Positions 42,562-51,853 are shown, counted from the first letter of the stretch. The stretch: 64,000 nucleotides of DNA from Clostridium_AW malenominatum (GCF_039521365.1 NZ_BAAACF010000002.1:62001-126000), one strand, 5' to 3'. Notes: generated from the letters alone by a model not told the origin. Translations and numbers: made by a program.

Positions 42562-43539
42562 GTGAGTACTTTCATATTTAAAGATAAAAATTTGAATTAT
42601 ACTCCCGTAAATAATGTATTTATAGATAAACATATGCCACGAGCCAGAGGAGAGTTTGTTAAGGTATATTTGTTAGGGTTAAAATATTGCGTATCAGGAG
42701 AATTAGGAGTAAATTCATCTATTATGGCTGGTACTCTTCATTTATTAGAAACCGATGTATTAAACGCTTGGTCTTATTGGAATGAAGAAGGCGTTGTTAA
42801 AATGATTCCTGTGGATAATATGGGTAACTTTTCTATAGAATTTATGGATTTAAATGAAAGTAATGTTTCTTCAAACGAAGATATAAATTTATTACAAGAA
42901 TTAAATAATAATTCTACTAAAGATATGCTTCAAGATATTGAAAAATTATTAGGAAGACCTTTATCTACTAAAGAAATGACTATGTATATAGGATGGATTA
43001 AGGACTATAATTTCCCTCCTGAGATAATACTACTATTAATTCAATATTGTGCCTCTAAAGGTAAAACAGACTCTAGATATATAGAAATGGTAGCTATATC
43101 ATGGCACGATTCAAAAATTTACACCATAGAAGATGCTCAAAGCTTTATCAAAAAGCATGAAGATAAGTGGGTAAATATCAGAAAGATATTAAGCTATATA
43201 GGAATAAAAGATGCAGAAGTTATGAAGCCTCAAGAAGAGTTACTTACAAAATGGCTTTCTACCTATAACTTTCCTTTAGATGTAATATTTAGGGCTTGCG
43301 ATGTTTGTTTTCAAAGAATAAACAAGGCAGATTTTAAGTATATAGATGGAATTTTAAATAGCTGGTTTAAGGATGGGATTAAATCCATAGAAGATGTGGA
43401 TAAAAAAGATAATAAAAAATCCTATAAAAGCAATAATAACTTTAAACCAAAATTAGATAGCTTTAATAACTATGATCAGCGAAGCTATGATTTCGATGAA
43501 TTAGAAAAAAAATTATTAGGATGGGATAATAATGCTTAA
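42562..43539 (+). CDS. DnaD-like replication initiation protein
   Basis: 325 aa. An N-terminal winged-helix part (about 15-90) is followed by two DnaB_2/DnaD domains in tandem (about 125-195 and 205-280), each with the YxxxG..I-type signature: LSTKEMTMYIGWIKDYNFPP, YIEMVAISWHD, and YIDGILNSWFKDGI. These remodel DNA and load the replicative helicase. GTG 42562 with GGGGGTG upstream. It overlaps the dnaI-like gene by 8 bases, a conserved primosome pair in clostridia. Confidence 0.9.
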   Translation: MSTFIFKDKNLNYTPVNNVFIDKHMPRARGEFVKVYLLGLKYCVSGELGVNSSIMAGTLHLLETDVLNAWSYWNEEGVVKMIPVDNMGNFSIEFMDLNESNVSSNEDINLLQELNNNSTKDMLQDIEKLLGRPLSTKEMTMYIGWIKDYNFPPEIILLLIQYCASKGKTDSRYIEMVAISWHDSKIYTIEDAQSFIKKHEDKWVNIRKILSYIGIKDAEVMKPQEELLTKWLSTYNFPLDVIFRACDVCFQRINKADFKYIDGILNSWFKDGIKSIEDVDKKDNKKSYKSNNNFKPKLDSFNNYDQRSYDFDELEKKLLGWDNNA

Positions 43540-44512
43540 AGGACATGGAGAAGAAGTCGTAAAAATATACGAGAATTTAAGGGATGAAGCAGTAAAATCC
43601 CTAGAAAAAAGACGTGAAGAAATTAAAAATCTAATTCCTGAAGTAATTACTATTGAAAATAAAATTGCCAAACTTTCAATAGATTTATCCTTGAATATAT
43701 TAAGGAAAAAAGATAACATTGATAAAATTATTGAAAATACAAAGGAAGAAATAACTGATTTAAGGATGAGAAAATCTGAGCTATTAGTTTCTAGAAACTA
43801 CCCCATAGATTACCTAGATTTTCATTATAATTGTGATAAGTGTAAGGATACAGGCTTTATAGGAAGAGATAAGTGTCAGTGCTATAAACAAATACTTGTT
43901 AAAGTTCTTTATAAAAATTCTGAGTTAAGTAATATGCTTGAAAGAAATAACTTCTCTAATTTTACTTACCATTACTTCTCAGATATTAAGAGCCCTAATG
44001 AGCCTGAAAGTCCTCGTAAAAACTTAGAAAAAATTGCTGATTTATCTTGGTCATTTATAGAGAACTTTTCCTCATCACAAGAAAACCTTTTGTTTTTTGG
44101 TGATTCTGGCACAGGAAAAAGCTTCCTTGCCAGCTGTATAGCTAAAGAATTACTAGACAGAGGCTATATGGTAATTTATAAAACAGCTGTAGATTTAATA
44201 AAAGATATAAAGCAATCTAGATTTGGTGGTGAAGAGGATTTAGAAAATTTATTAATTGACTGTGATTTATTAATAATAGATGATTTAGGTACAGAACCTT
44301 TAAATGAATTTTCTAAAGTAGAGCTTTTTAATTTATTAAACACTAAGCTTCTAAAGAGAAAGAAAATGATAATATCCACCAACTTTTCTATAGAGTTTAT
44401 GTTGAAAAACTATTCTGAAAGAACCACTTCAAGATTGTTTGGTAACTTTACTTTATGTAAGTTTTTTGGAGAGGATATTAGAGTTAAATTGAATACAACT
44501 AAAAGAAGATAA
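43532..44512 (+). CDS. dnaI: DnaC/DnaI-like helicase loader ATPase
   Basis: 326 aa AAA+ protein. An N-terminal coiled region is followed by a Cys-type zinc site (YNCDKCKDTGFIGRDKCQCY, 20 residues). Walker A is FGDSGTGKSFLASCIA, Walker B LLIIDDLGTE, with arginine finger in SERTTSRLFGNF. It delivers DnaB helicase to DNA with the DnaD-like partner. A terminator follows. Confidence 0.92.
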   Translation: MLKGHGEEVVKIYENLRDEAVKSLEKRREEIKNLIPEVITIENKIAKLSIDLSLNILRKKDNIDKIIENTKEEITDLRMRKSELLVSRNYPIDYLDFHYNCDKCKDTGFIGRDKCQCYKQILVKVLYKNSELSNMLERNNFSNFTYHYFSDIKSPNEPESPRKNLEKIADLSWSFIENFSSSQENLLFFGDSGTGKSFLASCIAKELLDRGYMVIYKTAVDLIKDIKQSRFGGEEDLENLLIDCDLLIIDDLGTEPLNEFSKVELFNLLNTKLLKRKKMIISTNFSIEFMLKNYSERTTSRLFGNFTLCKFFGEDIRVKLNTTKRR

Positions 44513-44513
44513 A

Positions 44514-44543
44514 AAAAACATACACCTAATGGTGTATGTTTTT
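44514..44543 (+). terminator. Terminator after dnaI
   Basis: AAAAACATACACC (44514-44526) pairs with GGTGTATGTTTTT (44531-44543), loop TAAT. On the minus strand it can also end the tRNA transcript. Confidence 0.9.
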
Positions 44544-44546
44544 TAT

Positions 44547-44621
44547 TGGAGCTGGCAATAGGAATCGAACCTACAACCTGCTGATTACAAGTCAGCTGCT
44601 CTACCGTTGAGCCATGCCAGC
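44547..44621 (-). tRNA. tRNA-Thr (TGT)
   Basis: 75 nt with encoded CCA. Acceptor arms GCTGGCA/TGCCAGC, anticodon loop CTTGTAA (anticodon TGT), T loop TTCGATT. Last gene of the seven-tRNA transcript. Confidence 0.97.
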
Positions 44622-44624
44622 ATA

Positions 44625-44701
44625 TGGCGACCCAGAAGGGACTCGAACCCTCGACCTCCGGCGTGACAGGCCGGCACTCTAACCAACTGAGCCACTGGGC
44701 C
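44625..44701 (-). tRNA. tRNA-Asp (GTC), copy 2
   Basis: 77 nt with encoded CCA. Acceptor GGCCCAG/CTGGGTC with one G-U pair, anticodon loop CTGTCAC (GTC), discriminator G. It appears identical to the copy at 44898-44974. Confidence 0.97.
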
Positions 44702-44713
44702 ATAAAAAAAATG

Positions 44714-44789
44714 TGGTGGGCACAACAGGGATCGAACCTGTGACCCTCTGCTTGTAAGGCAGATGCTCTCCCGGCTGAGCTATGCGCCC
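44714..44789 (-). tRNA. tRNA-Val (TAC), copy 2
   Basis: 76 nt with encoded CCA. Acceptor GGGCGCA/TGTGCCC, anticodon loop CTTACAA (TAC). It differs from the copy at 44985-45060 at one base in the D arm (CCGG versus CTGG on the coding strand). Confidence 0.97.
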
Positions 44790-44799
44790 ACATTATAAA

Positions 44800-44874
44800 T
44801 GGTGACCCCTACGGGACTCGAACCCGTGTTACCACCGTGAAAGGGTGGTGTCTTAACCGCTTGACCAAGGGGCC
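44800..44874 (-). tRNA. tRNA-Glu (TTC), copy 2
   Basis: 75 nt with encoded CCA. Acceptor GGCCCCT/AGGGGTC, anticodon loop CTTTCAC (TTC). It appears identical to the copy at 45072-45146. Confidence 0.97.
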
Positions 44875-44897
44875 TTATTCTATTTTTAAATTTTTAT

Positions 44898-44974
44898 TGG
44901 CGACCCAGAAGGGACTCGAACCCTCGACCTCCGGCGTGACAGGCCGGCACTCTAACCAACTGAGCCACTGGGCC
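44898..44974 (-). tRNA. tRNA-Asp (GTC), copy 1
   Basis: 77 nt with encoded CCA, anticodon GTC. Part of the first Glu-Val-Asp block. Confidence 0.97.
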
Positions 44975-44984
44975 ATAAAAAATG

Positions 44985-45060
44985 TGGTGGGCACAACAGG
45001 GATCGAACCTGTGACCCTCTGCTTGTAAGGCAGATGCTCTCCCAGCTGAGCTATGCGCCC
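44985..45060 (-). tRNA. tRNA-Val (TAC), copy 1
   Basis: 76 nt with encoded CCA, anticodon TAC. Part of the first Glu-Val-Asp block. Confidence 0.97.
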
Positions 45061-45071
45061 ACATTATATAA

Positions 45072-45146
45072 TGGTGACCCCTACGGGACTCGAACCCGTG
45101 TTACCACCGTGAAAGGGTGGTGTCTTAACCGCTTGACCAAGGGGCC
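45072..45146 (-). tRNA. tRNA-Glu (TTC), copy 1
   Basis: 75 nt with encoded CCA, anticodon TTC. First tRNA of the transcript, about 40 bases after the promoter. Confidence 0.97.
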
Positions 45147-45187
45147 TTACAATCGGCACACTTGATCAGTGCCACCTAACATAGATA

Positions 45188-45216
45188 ATAATACAAGATA
45201 TTAACTAAAGTGTCAA
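45188..45216 (-). promoter_or_regulatory. Sigma-A promoter of the tRNA operon
   Basis: On the minus strand TTGACA (complement of 45211-45216), 17 bases, TATTAT (complement of 45188-45193). A small GGCAC/GTGTGCC hairpin lies in the leader before tRNA-Glu. Confidence 0.85.
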
Positions 45217-45247
45217 CTGTTTTTTTAAAACTTTTTTTGTTTTTTAT

Positions 45248-45293
45248 AAAAAAGGGCTAAACTATTGCTTTTTCAGCCTTCAGCCCCTTTTAT
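45248..45293 (-). terminator. Probable terminator of the ppsR-like gene
   Basis: AAAAGGGCT (45250-45258) pairs with AGCCCCTTTT (45282-45291) with one bulged base; a T-rich stretch follows on the minus strand. Confidence 0.55.
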
Positions 45294-45310
45294 AATTTGA
45301 TAAACTTAAA

Positions 45311-46129
45311 TTAGTAATCTTTTACACCACCGTATCCAATTGACTCCATTATTAACAAAGCCGTGTCTTCTATAGCTCTATTGGTCACATCTATAACTTT
45401 ACATCTAAGTCTTTTCATTATTCTATCAGCGTATTCTAATTCGTCCAATACCCTCTCACCATTTGCATATTGCAAGTCCGGAGATATAATTCTTGAGAAC
45501 TTATCCATTCTATGTTTTCTAATCTCCATTAGTCTTATAGGATCTATAGTGAGTCCTATTATCTTTTTACTGTCTATTTCAAAAATTTCTTCTGGCAGTG
45601 GAATCTCTGGCATAAGTGGTATGTTTAAAGCTTTTATTCCCTTATTAGCCAAATACATGCATAATGGCGTTTTAGACGTCCTCGATAGCCCAATCAATAC
45701 TACATCTGCAAGCTTTACACCTTTATGGTCCTTACTATCATCATATTGCATAGCAAATTCCATAGCTTCTATCTTTTTATCATAGGTATCGTCCATATTT
45801 CTTACCGCTCCAGGTTTATATTCTGGAATCTTATTTAAAATTCTAGAAGCAGTATTAATAGCCGGCCCTAATATATTTATTATAGCTATACCTTTTTCCA
45901 CACATCTTTCTATTAAAAACTCTCTCACATCTACTAACACTATTGTGTTTATTATCATTATGTCTTTGTTACATTCTATTTTACTCAAAAATTCTTCTGC
46001 AGACTCAAAGTTCTTTATATAAGTTACTCTCTTTACTATTATTTTTTCATTAAACTGCCTAGCAGTAGCTTTTGCAACTTGTTCTGCTGTTTCTCCAATG
46101 GAGTCTGATACGGCATAAATTGTTAACAT
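45311..46129 (-). CDS. Pyruvate,phosphate dikinase / PEP synthase regulatory protein (DUF299)
   Basis: About 272 aa. This bifunctional Ser/Thr kinase-pyrophosphorylase switches PPDK (or PEP synthase) off and on by phosphorylating its active-site region. It has the family P-loop VLIGLSRTSKTPLCMYLA and the N-terminal IYAVSDSIGETAEQVAKA. ATG 46129 is preferred, with GAGGT about 10 bases upstream; a longer frame to 46183 would overlap the previous gene. No dikinase gene is in the window. The clostridial target is more likely PPDK, inferred from physiology. Confidence 0.9.
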   Translation of the reverse strand: MLTIYAVSDSIGETAEQVAKATARQFNEKIIVKRVTYIKNFESAEEFLSKIECNKDIMIINTIVLVDVREFLIERCVEKGIAIINILGPAINTASRILNKIPEYKPGAVRNMDDTYDKKIEAMEFAMQYDDSKDHKGVKLADVVLIGLSRTSKTPLCMYLANKGIKALNIPLMPEIPLPEEIFEIDSKKIIGLTIDPIRLMEIRKHRMDKFSRIISPDLQYANGERVLDELEYADRIMKRLRCKVIDVTNRAIEDTALLIMESIGYGGVKDY

Positions 46130-46137
46130 TCCACTAC

Positions 46138-46524
46138 TTACCTCGTCTTTCTGTTGTAGTAGGAAAGCTCTACTAAGGCACACCCTTCTATTGCTGTAAT
46201 ACCACTTTCTTTACAAAAATCCAGTATTTCCTCACTGGAAGCACCTGGTTGTATTAATACCTTATCTATTCCCAGTTCATGGGCTTCTTTTACTATATCT
46301 ATTCCTTTTAAAGGGTTTATACATAGGTCAATTACATCAATTTTATACGGAACTTCTTTCAATGATTTATATACTTCTTCGTTTCTACTACTAGGACTAA
46401 TTCCCTTAGCATTAAAATCAAAATCCACTAATTTATTTAATATCCTATATGCATATTTCTCTTCATTTAAAACGTCTCCTACAACTACCCAATTGTCAAA
46501 ATTTAATAATTCTTGAGCATTCAT
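46138..46524 (-). CDS. CoA-binding domain protein (YccU-like)
   Basis: 128 aa single Rossmann-type CoA_binding domain: NWVVVGDVLNEEKYAYRIL at the start, then VIDLCINPLKGIDIVKEA and KVLIQPGASSEEILDFC, as in YccU and the succinyl-CoA synthetase alpha fold. It probably binds CoA or a nucleotide in the cytoplasm; the function of this small family is unknown. It is 8 bases before the PPDK regulator gene, a probable operon. Confidence 0.85.
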   Translation of the reverse strand: MNAQELLNFDNWVVVGDVLNEEKYAYRILNKLVDFDFNAKGISPSSRNEEVYKSLKEVPYKIDVIDLCINPLKGIDIVKEAHELGIDKVLIQPGASSEEILDFCKESGITAIEGCALVELSYYNRKTR

Positions 46525-46638
46525 AAAATCCCTCTCCTTTATTAATATTTTAATTATATTATATACTTATCCCTCGCAATTATATATACTTTTTGTATAT
46601 AATTATAATTAATATATATGTTAAAAGGAGAGATGGCA

Positions 46639-47862
46639 TTGTTCCATGATATTATAATAATTGGTGCAGGTGCTTCTGGAATAGTTTCCTCCATTGTTGC
46701 AAAGGATAGAGGCTTGGATGTAGCTATAATAGAAGGTAATGATAGAATAGGAAAGAAAATCTTAACCACTGGAAATGGTAGATGTAACATTACAAATAGA
46801 TTTATAAATGATTTAAGATATTACAGTTATAATAAAGATTTTTTTAAAGATACTCTTGAGGATTTTAATTTGGAAAAAACTATAGAGTTTTTTTACTCAT
46901 TAGGGCTTCCAACTATAGAATTAGATGATGGCAAAATGTATCCTTCATCTTTGCAAGCCTCTTCAGTTTTAGATATATTTAGACTGGCCATTGACGAAAG
47001 AAGTATACCACTATACTTAAGTTTAAAAGTAACTAAAGTTAATAAAATTAATAAAATTTTTCAAATACATACTTCTGACGACAAAATATTTACCTGTAAT
47101 AAATTAGTTTTAAGCTGCGGTGGAAAATCCGCTCCAAATACGGGCTCTGACGGATCTGGATTCTCTCTTGCAAAGTCTCTTGGTCATAAAATCATAGCTC
47201 CTGTTCCTGGCTTAGTTCAATTGAAATTAAAGCATGATAAATTAAAAGCACTGTCTGGTATTAAGTTTGATGGTAACGTTAAAGCTTTTATTGAGGGCTC
47301 TTTAGTTAGGGAAGAAATAGGTGAAATTTTATTTACAGATTACGGTATATCTGGTCCCCCAATATTGCAACTTAGCAGCCACCTATCAAGAGCTCTTTAT
47401 GAAAAGAAAATTGTAAGCTTAGTAGTAGATATGAATCCACATATTTCTATGGAAGATTTAAAGGATTTTTTAGAAAACCACTGGGGACTATTTAATTATA
47501 GAACCATAAGCGAGTCCTTAATAGGTATAATAAATAAGAAACTTATACCTATTATATTAAAAGAATGTAATGTATTTGACATTCACAAACCTTGTTATCA
47601 ACTTTCTTGGGAAGAAAAAAATAATATAATAACTTTATTAAAGCATTGGCAATTTACAGTGTGCGATACAAATTCCTTTAATAATTCGCAAATTACCTGT
47701 GGAGGAGTAGATACAAAAGAAGTAGATTCTTTTAATCTTCAATCTAAAATAGTTTCTAATTTATATCTTACTGGAGAAATTCTTGATGTACATGGCGATT
47801 GCGGAGGATACAATCTTCAGTGGGCCTGGAGTAGCGGATACATTGTTGGAAAGAATCTGTAA
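46639..47862 (+). CDS. HI0933-family FAD-dependent flavoprotein
   Basis: About 407 aa. The N-terminal dinucleotide fold reads IIIIGAGASGIVSSIVAKDR and the family motif IGKKILTTGNGRCNITN follows; the C-terminal GEILDVHGDCGGYNLQWAWSS (quoted as GEILDVHGDCGGYNLQW) closes the FAD site. Members are annotated NAD(P)/FAD oxidoreductases of unknown reaction. Start is uncertain: AAAGGAG (46624-46630) is 2 bases from ATG 46633 but 8 bases from TTG 46639, which is preferred. Monocistronic. Confidence 0.85.
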   Translation: MFHDIIIIGAGASGIVSSIVAKDRGLDVAIIEGNDRIGKKILTTGNGRCNITNRFINDLRYYSYNKDFFKDTLEDFNLEKTIEFFYSLGLPTIELDDGKMYPSSLQASSVLDIFRLAIDERSIPLYLSLKVTKVNKINKIFQIHTSDDKIFTCNKLVLSCGGKSAPNTGSDGSGFSLAKSLGHKIIAPVPGLVQLKLKHDKLKALSGIKFDGNVKAFIEGSLVREEIGEILFTDYGISGPPILQLSSHLSRALYEKKIVSLVVDMNPHISMEDLKDFLENHWGLFNYRTISESLIGIINKKLIPIILKECNVFDIHKPCYQLSWEEKNNIITLLKHWQFTVCDTNSFNNSQITCGGVDTKEVDSFNLQSKIVSNLYLTGEILDVHGDCGGYNLQWAWSSGYIVGKNL

Positions 47863-47877
47863 TTTTTCTGGACACAG

Positions 47878-47920
47878 AAAAGATGTGACAACTCTAAGTT
47901 TGTACACATCTTTTTATTTT
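47878..47920. terminator. Bidirectional terminator between the flavoprotein and the lyase gene
   Basis: AAAAGATGTG (47878-47887) pairs with CACATCTTTT (47905-47914), followed by TATTTTT. It ends the eight-gene leftward cluster. Confidence 0.75.
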
Positions 47921-49437
47921 TAAATGCCTATTAACAGCAAGTTATTTACAGTATCTCCAAGAATTTTCTCACTATCTTCTAAATCCTTTGAAATTTCCCT
48001 GTAAAAATCTATATCTTCCTTAATTTTAATCTCTCTATTTTCTAACATTCTCCTTGTTTCCTCAGGGGCTGGCCCGCCAGTAACTTTTCTTATATTTACG
48101 AAATTTACTGGATCTAAAGCCTTAGATATATCCTGCGGTGAAATATTAAGCTCCTGTACTCCTACCTCTTGGGCTAGCTCATCAAGTATTTCTGGAGTAA
48201 TATCACCAATACTTAAATTATTATTGATTAGGTGTTTTACGATAGATGCTGTTATTTTATGACTCTTCCTAAAGGAAAGCCCCTTTTCTCTAACCAAGGT
48301 GTCCGCCAGCTCTGTAACAGTTATGAAGCCCTCCTTTGATCTATTAAGAAGCAAATCTTTATTTACTTTCATAGTAGCAAAAACTGATGTAAATATATTT
48401 AAAACTTTTATAGTATTTTCTATAGATTTATAAAGATGAGGTTGAAGTTGTTCTTCTGTATCTACAATATCTCCAAAAGGAGTATTATGGAGCATGTTAA
48501 ATACACAGTTAGCTTCTCCTATTGCCGCACTTGCCATGGGCCTTGTATGTTCTAGTGAAGATGGATTTCTTTTTTGTGGCATAATACTACTCTTTTGTAC
48601 ATATGGGTCTGTTAAGTAAAATGCGTTAAATTCCTTTGTACAAAAATCTAAGGTGTCTTTTATAAGCTTTGACATATTTGTATTAAGTATCATAAGAGTG
48701 GACGCTAACTCCATAAGATAATCAGAACCCGCTATGCAATCATAGGAATTCTCAATCACATCATTAAAACCTAATAACTCGCACATTCTTTCTCTGTTAA
48801 TGGGAAAACCTGTAGTAGTTATTGCTACTGCACCAATGGGAGAGAGGTTAATATTTTCATAGACTTTTTTTATTCTTTCATAATCTCTCGATAAAGAATC
48901 GTAAAAGGCCAAAAGATAGTGTGCTAAAGTTGTAGGTTGAGCTGGTTGAGTGTGAGTATAGGCTGGCATTACCGTTTCTATGTGTTCCTTGGACAGATTT
49001 AGTAAAACCTTTCTGAAATTATTTAATCTCTCCATTATTTCTATAACCTTTACCCTAAGTACCATTCTAAATTCACAAATATCCAAATCATTTCTACTTC
49101 TTGCTATGTGAAGTCTTCCTGCTACGTCTTCACCTATTATATCTTCTAATTTACTTTCTACAGTAAAAAACATATCTTCATAACTAGTATTGTATTCTAC
49201 TGCCGAAAAATCCTTTTTTTCTATTTCATTTAAACCTTCAATTAGTTTTTTGCTTTCATTCAAGTCTATAATTTTTTGTTCATAAAGCATAACTACATGA
49301 GCCTTACTTATTTTTATAAAAGGCTTATAATAATATTCTCTTTGTATATTAAATACAGGCCTTAATACAGCATCTGCAAAGGTTTTTCCTGGGAAAGTGG
49401 TTCCATCAGTTTTTTCTACATGTTCTTTCATGCACAT
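47920..49437 (-). CDS. Argininosuccinate-lyase-like enzyme of the fumarase/aspartase superfamily
   Basis: 505 aa. The superfamily active-site loop is intact (KSSIMPQKRNPSSLEH), as are LHIARSRNDLD and YTHTQPAQPTTLAHYL, the ArgH-type regions. These enzymes break a C-N (or C-O) bond and release fumarate. Biosynthetic ArgH is about 460 aa and sits with argG; here neither argG nor other arginine genes are near, and the gene closes a sugar-import cluster. It may split an N-succinyl-type adduct, as EDDS lyase does. GGGAG lies 8 bases before ATG 49437. Confidence 0.85.
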   Translation of the reverse strand: MCMKEHVEKTDGTTFPGKTFADAVLRPVFNIQREYYYKPFIKISKAHVVMLYEQKIIDLNESKKLIEGLNEIEKKDFSAVEYNTSYEDMFFTVESKLEDIIGEDVAGRLHIARSRNDLDICEFRMVLRVKVIEIMERLNNFRKVLLNLSKEHIETVMPAYTHTQPAQPTTLAHYLLAFYDSLSRDYERIKKVYENINLSPIGAVAITTTGFPINRERMCELLGFNDVIENSYDCIAGSDYLMELASTLMILNTNMSKLIKDTLDFCTKEFNAFYLTDPYVQKSSIMPQKRNPSSLEHTRPMASAAIGEANCVFNMLHNTPFGDIVDTEEQLQPHLYKSIENTIKVLNIFTSVFATMKVNKDLLLNRSKEGFITVTELADTLVREKGLSFRKSHKITASIVKHLINNNLSIGDITPEILDELAQEVGVQELNISPQDISKALDPVNFVNIRKVTGGPAPEETRRMLENREIKIKEDIDFYREISKDLEDSEKILGDTVNNLLLIGI

Positions 49438-49449
49438 AAAATCAACTCC

Positions 49450-50592
49450 CTATAAATTAATACCGCACTTATTAGTTAATACTGTAGCCGCACATCCAAT
49501 GACGCCCGCTTCATCTCCAAGAAATGATAGTTGTATGTTACTATTAAAAGGTGATAGTTTACCTATTCTTTCTTTTAATGGTCTTAGCAGTTGCTCTCCT
49601 GCCTTTGAAACTCCTCCCCCTATAATAACGCCTTCTGGACTTAATACACTTATTATATTACTTATTCCCATACTTAAATAATCTATCATTTCATTTAAAA
49701 GTTCTTCAGCTGCTATATCTCCATTTGAGGCATTTTCAAAAACCTCTTTAGCCGTGATTTGTACCCTCTTTTCAATTGCACTTCCTGAAGCTACACTTTC
49801 AAAATATCCATATTGATCTAAAGTAAATTTCTTCATATTTAAAGCTTCTTTTGATAAAACCAAATATCCAAATTCTCCTGCTGTATAGTTATTACCTCTA
49901 TATATTTTATTATTAATCATAATTCCCCCACCAATGCCGTGACCTATGCTTATAAATACAAAATTCCTATATTCTTTTCCATTCCCCAGCCACTTTTCTC
50001 CAAGTAATGCCATGTTTACGTTATTATCTAAAAATACATTAACCCCAAATTCTTTCTCAAAAATATCTCTTATGGGAATTTCATTCCATGCCAGTTCAGG
50101 CACAGATATAGCTATTCCGTTTTTTATATCGGTTATCCCGGGTATCCCAATTCCTATTCCTAAAATTTTTTCCTTTAAGCCAGATTTCTCTATAAGTTCC
50201 TTAAGGGAGGTAATTATTTTATCTAAAGTCTGGGTTGATTGTTTTACTATAATTAAATTTTTATAAAGTATATTTCCACAAAGGTCACAAATAGCCATTA
50301 AACATTTATATGCTCCAATATCCACTGAAACAATATAACCAGCTGTTGGATTAAAAGCTAAATTAATAGGCTTTCTTCCACCTTGCTTTGTAGAAAGACC
50401 TTCACCTTGTTCTAATATAATATTTTCTTTTAATAACTCTTCTACAATGGACGATACCGTAGCTTTGCTAACCCTAGTTATATTAGAAATTTCAGCCCTT
50501 GAAATAACTTTTTGCTTTGCTATCAATGATAGTATTGTTTTTTTATTCATCTCTTTTAATAACTCTGGTATTGCTTTTGTTGCTTTTATCAT
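49450..50592 (-). CDS. ROK-family transcriptional regulator (NagC/XylR type)
   Basis: 380 aa. A winged helix (about 18-60; ISRAEISNITRVSKATVSSI, 20 residues) precedes a ROK sugar-binding domain. Kinase residues are degenerate: the ATP loop DxGxT is DIGAYK, and the catalytic Asp is Asn191 (LDNNVN), so it should bind a sugar without phosphorylating it. The CxCGxxGC zinc motif usual in ROK proteins is absent; the region reads FTLDQYGYFESVASGSA, like the kinase upstream. It is likely the repressor acting at the XylR-like palindromes near 55948 and 56878. Confidence 0.88.
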   Translation of the reverse strand: MIKATKAIPELLKEMNKKTILSLIAKQKVISRAEISNITRVSKATVSSIVEELLKENIILEQGEGLSTKQGGRKPINLAFNPTAGYIVSVDIGAYKCLMAICDLCGNILYKNLIIVKQSTQTLDKIITSLKELIEKSGLKEKILGIGIGIPGITDIKNGIAISVPELAWNEIPIRDIFEKEFGVNVFLDNNVNMALLGEKWLGNGKEYRNFVFISIGHGIGGGIMINNKIYRGNNYTAGEFGYLVLSKEALNMKKFTLDQYGYFESVASGSAIEKRVQITAKEVFENASNGDIAAEELLNEMIDYLSMGISNIISVLSPEGVIIGGGVSKAGEQLLRPLKERIGKLSPFNSNIQLSFLGDEAGVIGCAATVLTNKCGINL

Positions 50593-50608
50593 ATTATTTT
50601 CCTGCCTT

Positions 50609-51838
50609 CTATACCTTTTTTATTATGTCTAATATAATATTATCTACCTGATTCATTCCATTATTATTTATATATCCCATATACGAGAAAGTTTTATTTA
50701 TATCCTTATGAATTATTCCTCTGCCAGCTTCTATTTTATTCCCCTTTAATGCTTCAATTCCACATATAATCCCATTAGAAACGGCTAAACTTGTTTTCAT
50801 AGCACAACTATCCTTGGCACCATCACATAGTATTCCAAAGGATGAAGTTATTAATGAATTTATAGCAGCTATTATATCATTATAATCTCCTCCCAGTAGA
50901 TATACAGTAGCTGCAGCTGACCCTGCGGCACCAGCTATAGCAGTGCCACAAACGATAGTAACTCTATTCATTTTACTCTTTATGCAAATAGCTGTTAAAA
51001 TAGACAATGTTAAGGCCCTACTCCTCACAGTATCATCCACATTAATAAAATCGCACATACCTGATACAGATAACATGCTAGTAAGACCTAAATTTCCGCT
51101 TCCCCATAAACTAAGAACTGGTACCCTTTCTCCTGCCATTCTCTTACTGCAAGCTTCATATACATATTTCCTTCCTATTCTAACCAAGGCATCTTCTAAT
51201 GGGGTATTTTCTATAGCATTTAAATGTTTACCACTATCTATAACTTTTTTATTAATACTTTCATAATATAATATACTTTCTTCATTTTCTTTATTTAAGT
51301 TTATAGAGTAATTATATATATCTAATAAATCTAATGATACGCAGTCATCTAATTTATCTTGCGTTATATTATTTTCAAATGTAAGTTTACCATTTTTATA
51401 AACCTGATATATATTATCATAATCATCTTTTAATATAACTTTAACCGTTTTTGTTTCTCCAACACAACTAGCTTCTAAGTATAAAGGCTGAACGTCTTCT
51501 ATATAATCTACGATTATCTTCACCTTATCTATCCAATCATCTAGGATTTTTAAAGTTAATTCATCAACATCCTTTAAAACTTCTAATTTATTTTCTGGTT
51601 TCTTAATTATAGCTCCTAAAAGAGCTGCATAATGTATACCGCTTTTCTTTAAATAAGGTATACCTACAGAAAGAGCATTTTTGTATAAACTCTTGCTTAA
51701 TTTCAATTCTATTTCTAGTACCTCTTCTTCTAGCTCTTTAGCAGCGTAGGCTAAAGCATAGGCCACCGCTCCTGGATCAGTACATCCTAAAGTCATCTTT
51801 ATTTCTTTTTCAATTATATCCATATATCCTTTTTCCAT
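50609..51838 (-). CDS. CyuA/UPF0597-type (L-cysteine desulfidase / serine dehydratase alpha-like) protein
   Basis: 409 aa. It has the N-terminal LGCTDPGAVAYA and the C-terminal cysteines in GILCDGAKDSCAMKTSLAV, positions that hold a catalytic Fe-S cluster in CyuA and related serine dehydratases, plus the GSGNLGLTS and GTAIAGAAGSAAATVYLLGG glycine-rich loops (each at most 20). Known members deaminate L-cysteine to pyruvate, sulfide and ammonia; others are untested. Its place within a sugar-import operon is unusual. ATG 51838 or 51823 are both possible starts. Confidence 0.8.
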   Translation of the reverse strand: MEKGYMDIIEKEIKMTLGCTDPGAVAYALAYAAKELEEEVLEIELKLSKSLYKNALSVGIPYLKKSGIHYAALLGAIIKKPENKLEVLKDVDELTLKILDDWIDKVKIIVDYIEDVQPLYLEASCVGETKTVKVILKDDYDNIYQVYKNGKLTFENNITQDKLDDCVSLDLLDIYNYSINLNKENEESILYYESINKKVIDSGKHLNAIENTPLEDALVRIGRKYVYEACSKRMAGERVPVLSLWGSGNLGLTSMLSVSGMCDFINVDDTVRSRALTLSILTAICIKSKMNRVTIVCGTAIAGAAGSAAATVYLLGGDYNDIIAAINSLITSSFGILCDGAKDSCAMKTSLAVSNGIICGIEALKGNKIEAGRGIIHKDINKTFSYMGYINNNGMNQVDNIILDIIKKV

Positions 51839-51853
51839 AATTTCACCTATTCT

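Noticed and set aside
44410..44793. A 127-codon open frame on the minus strand across the first tRNA genes
   Set aside because: It reads through tRNA-Thr, -Asp and -Val sequences; the protein-like pattern is a by-product of tRNA sequence. The same applies to the plus-strand frame at 44837-45028.
47920..49437. Calling the lyase biosynthetic argH
   Set aside because: Sequence is ArgH-like, but argG and other arginine genes are absent and the gene sits last in a sugar-import cluster, so the symbol would mislead.
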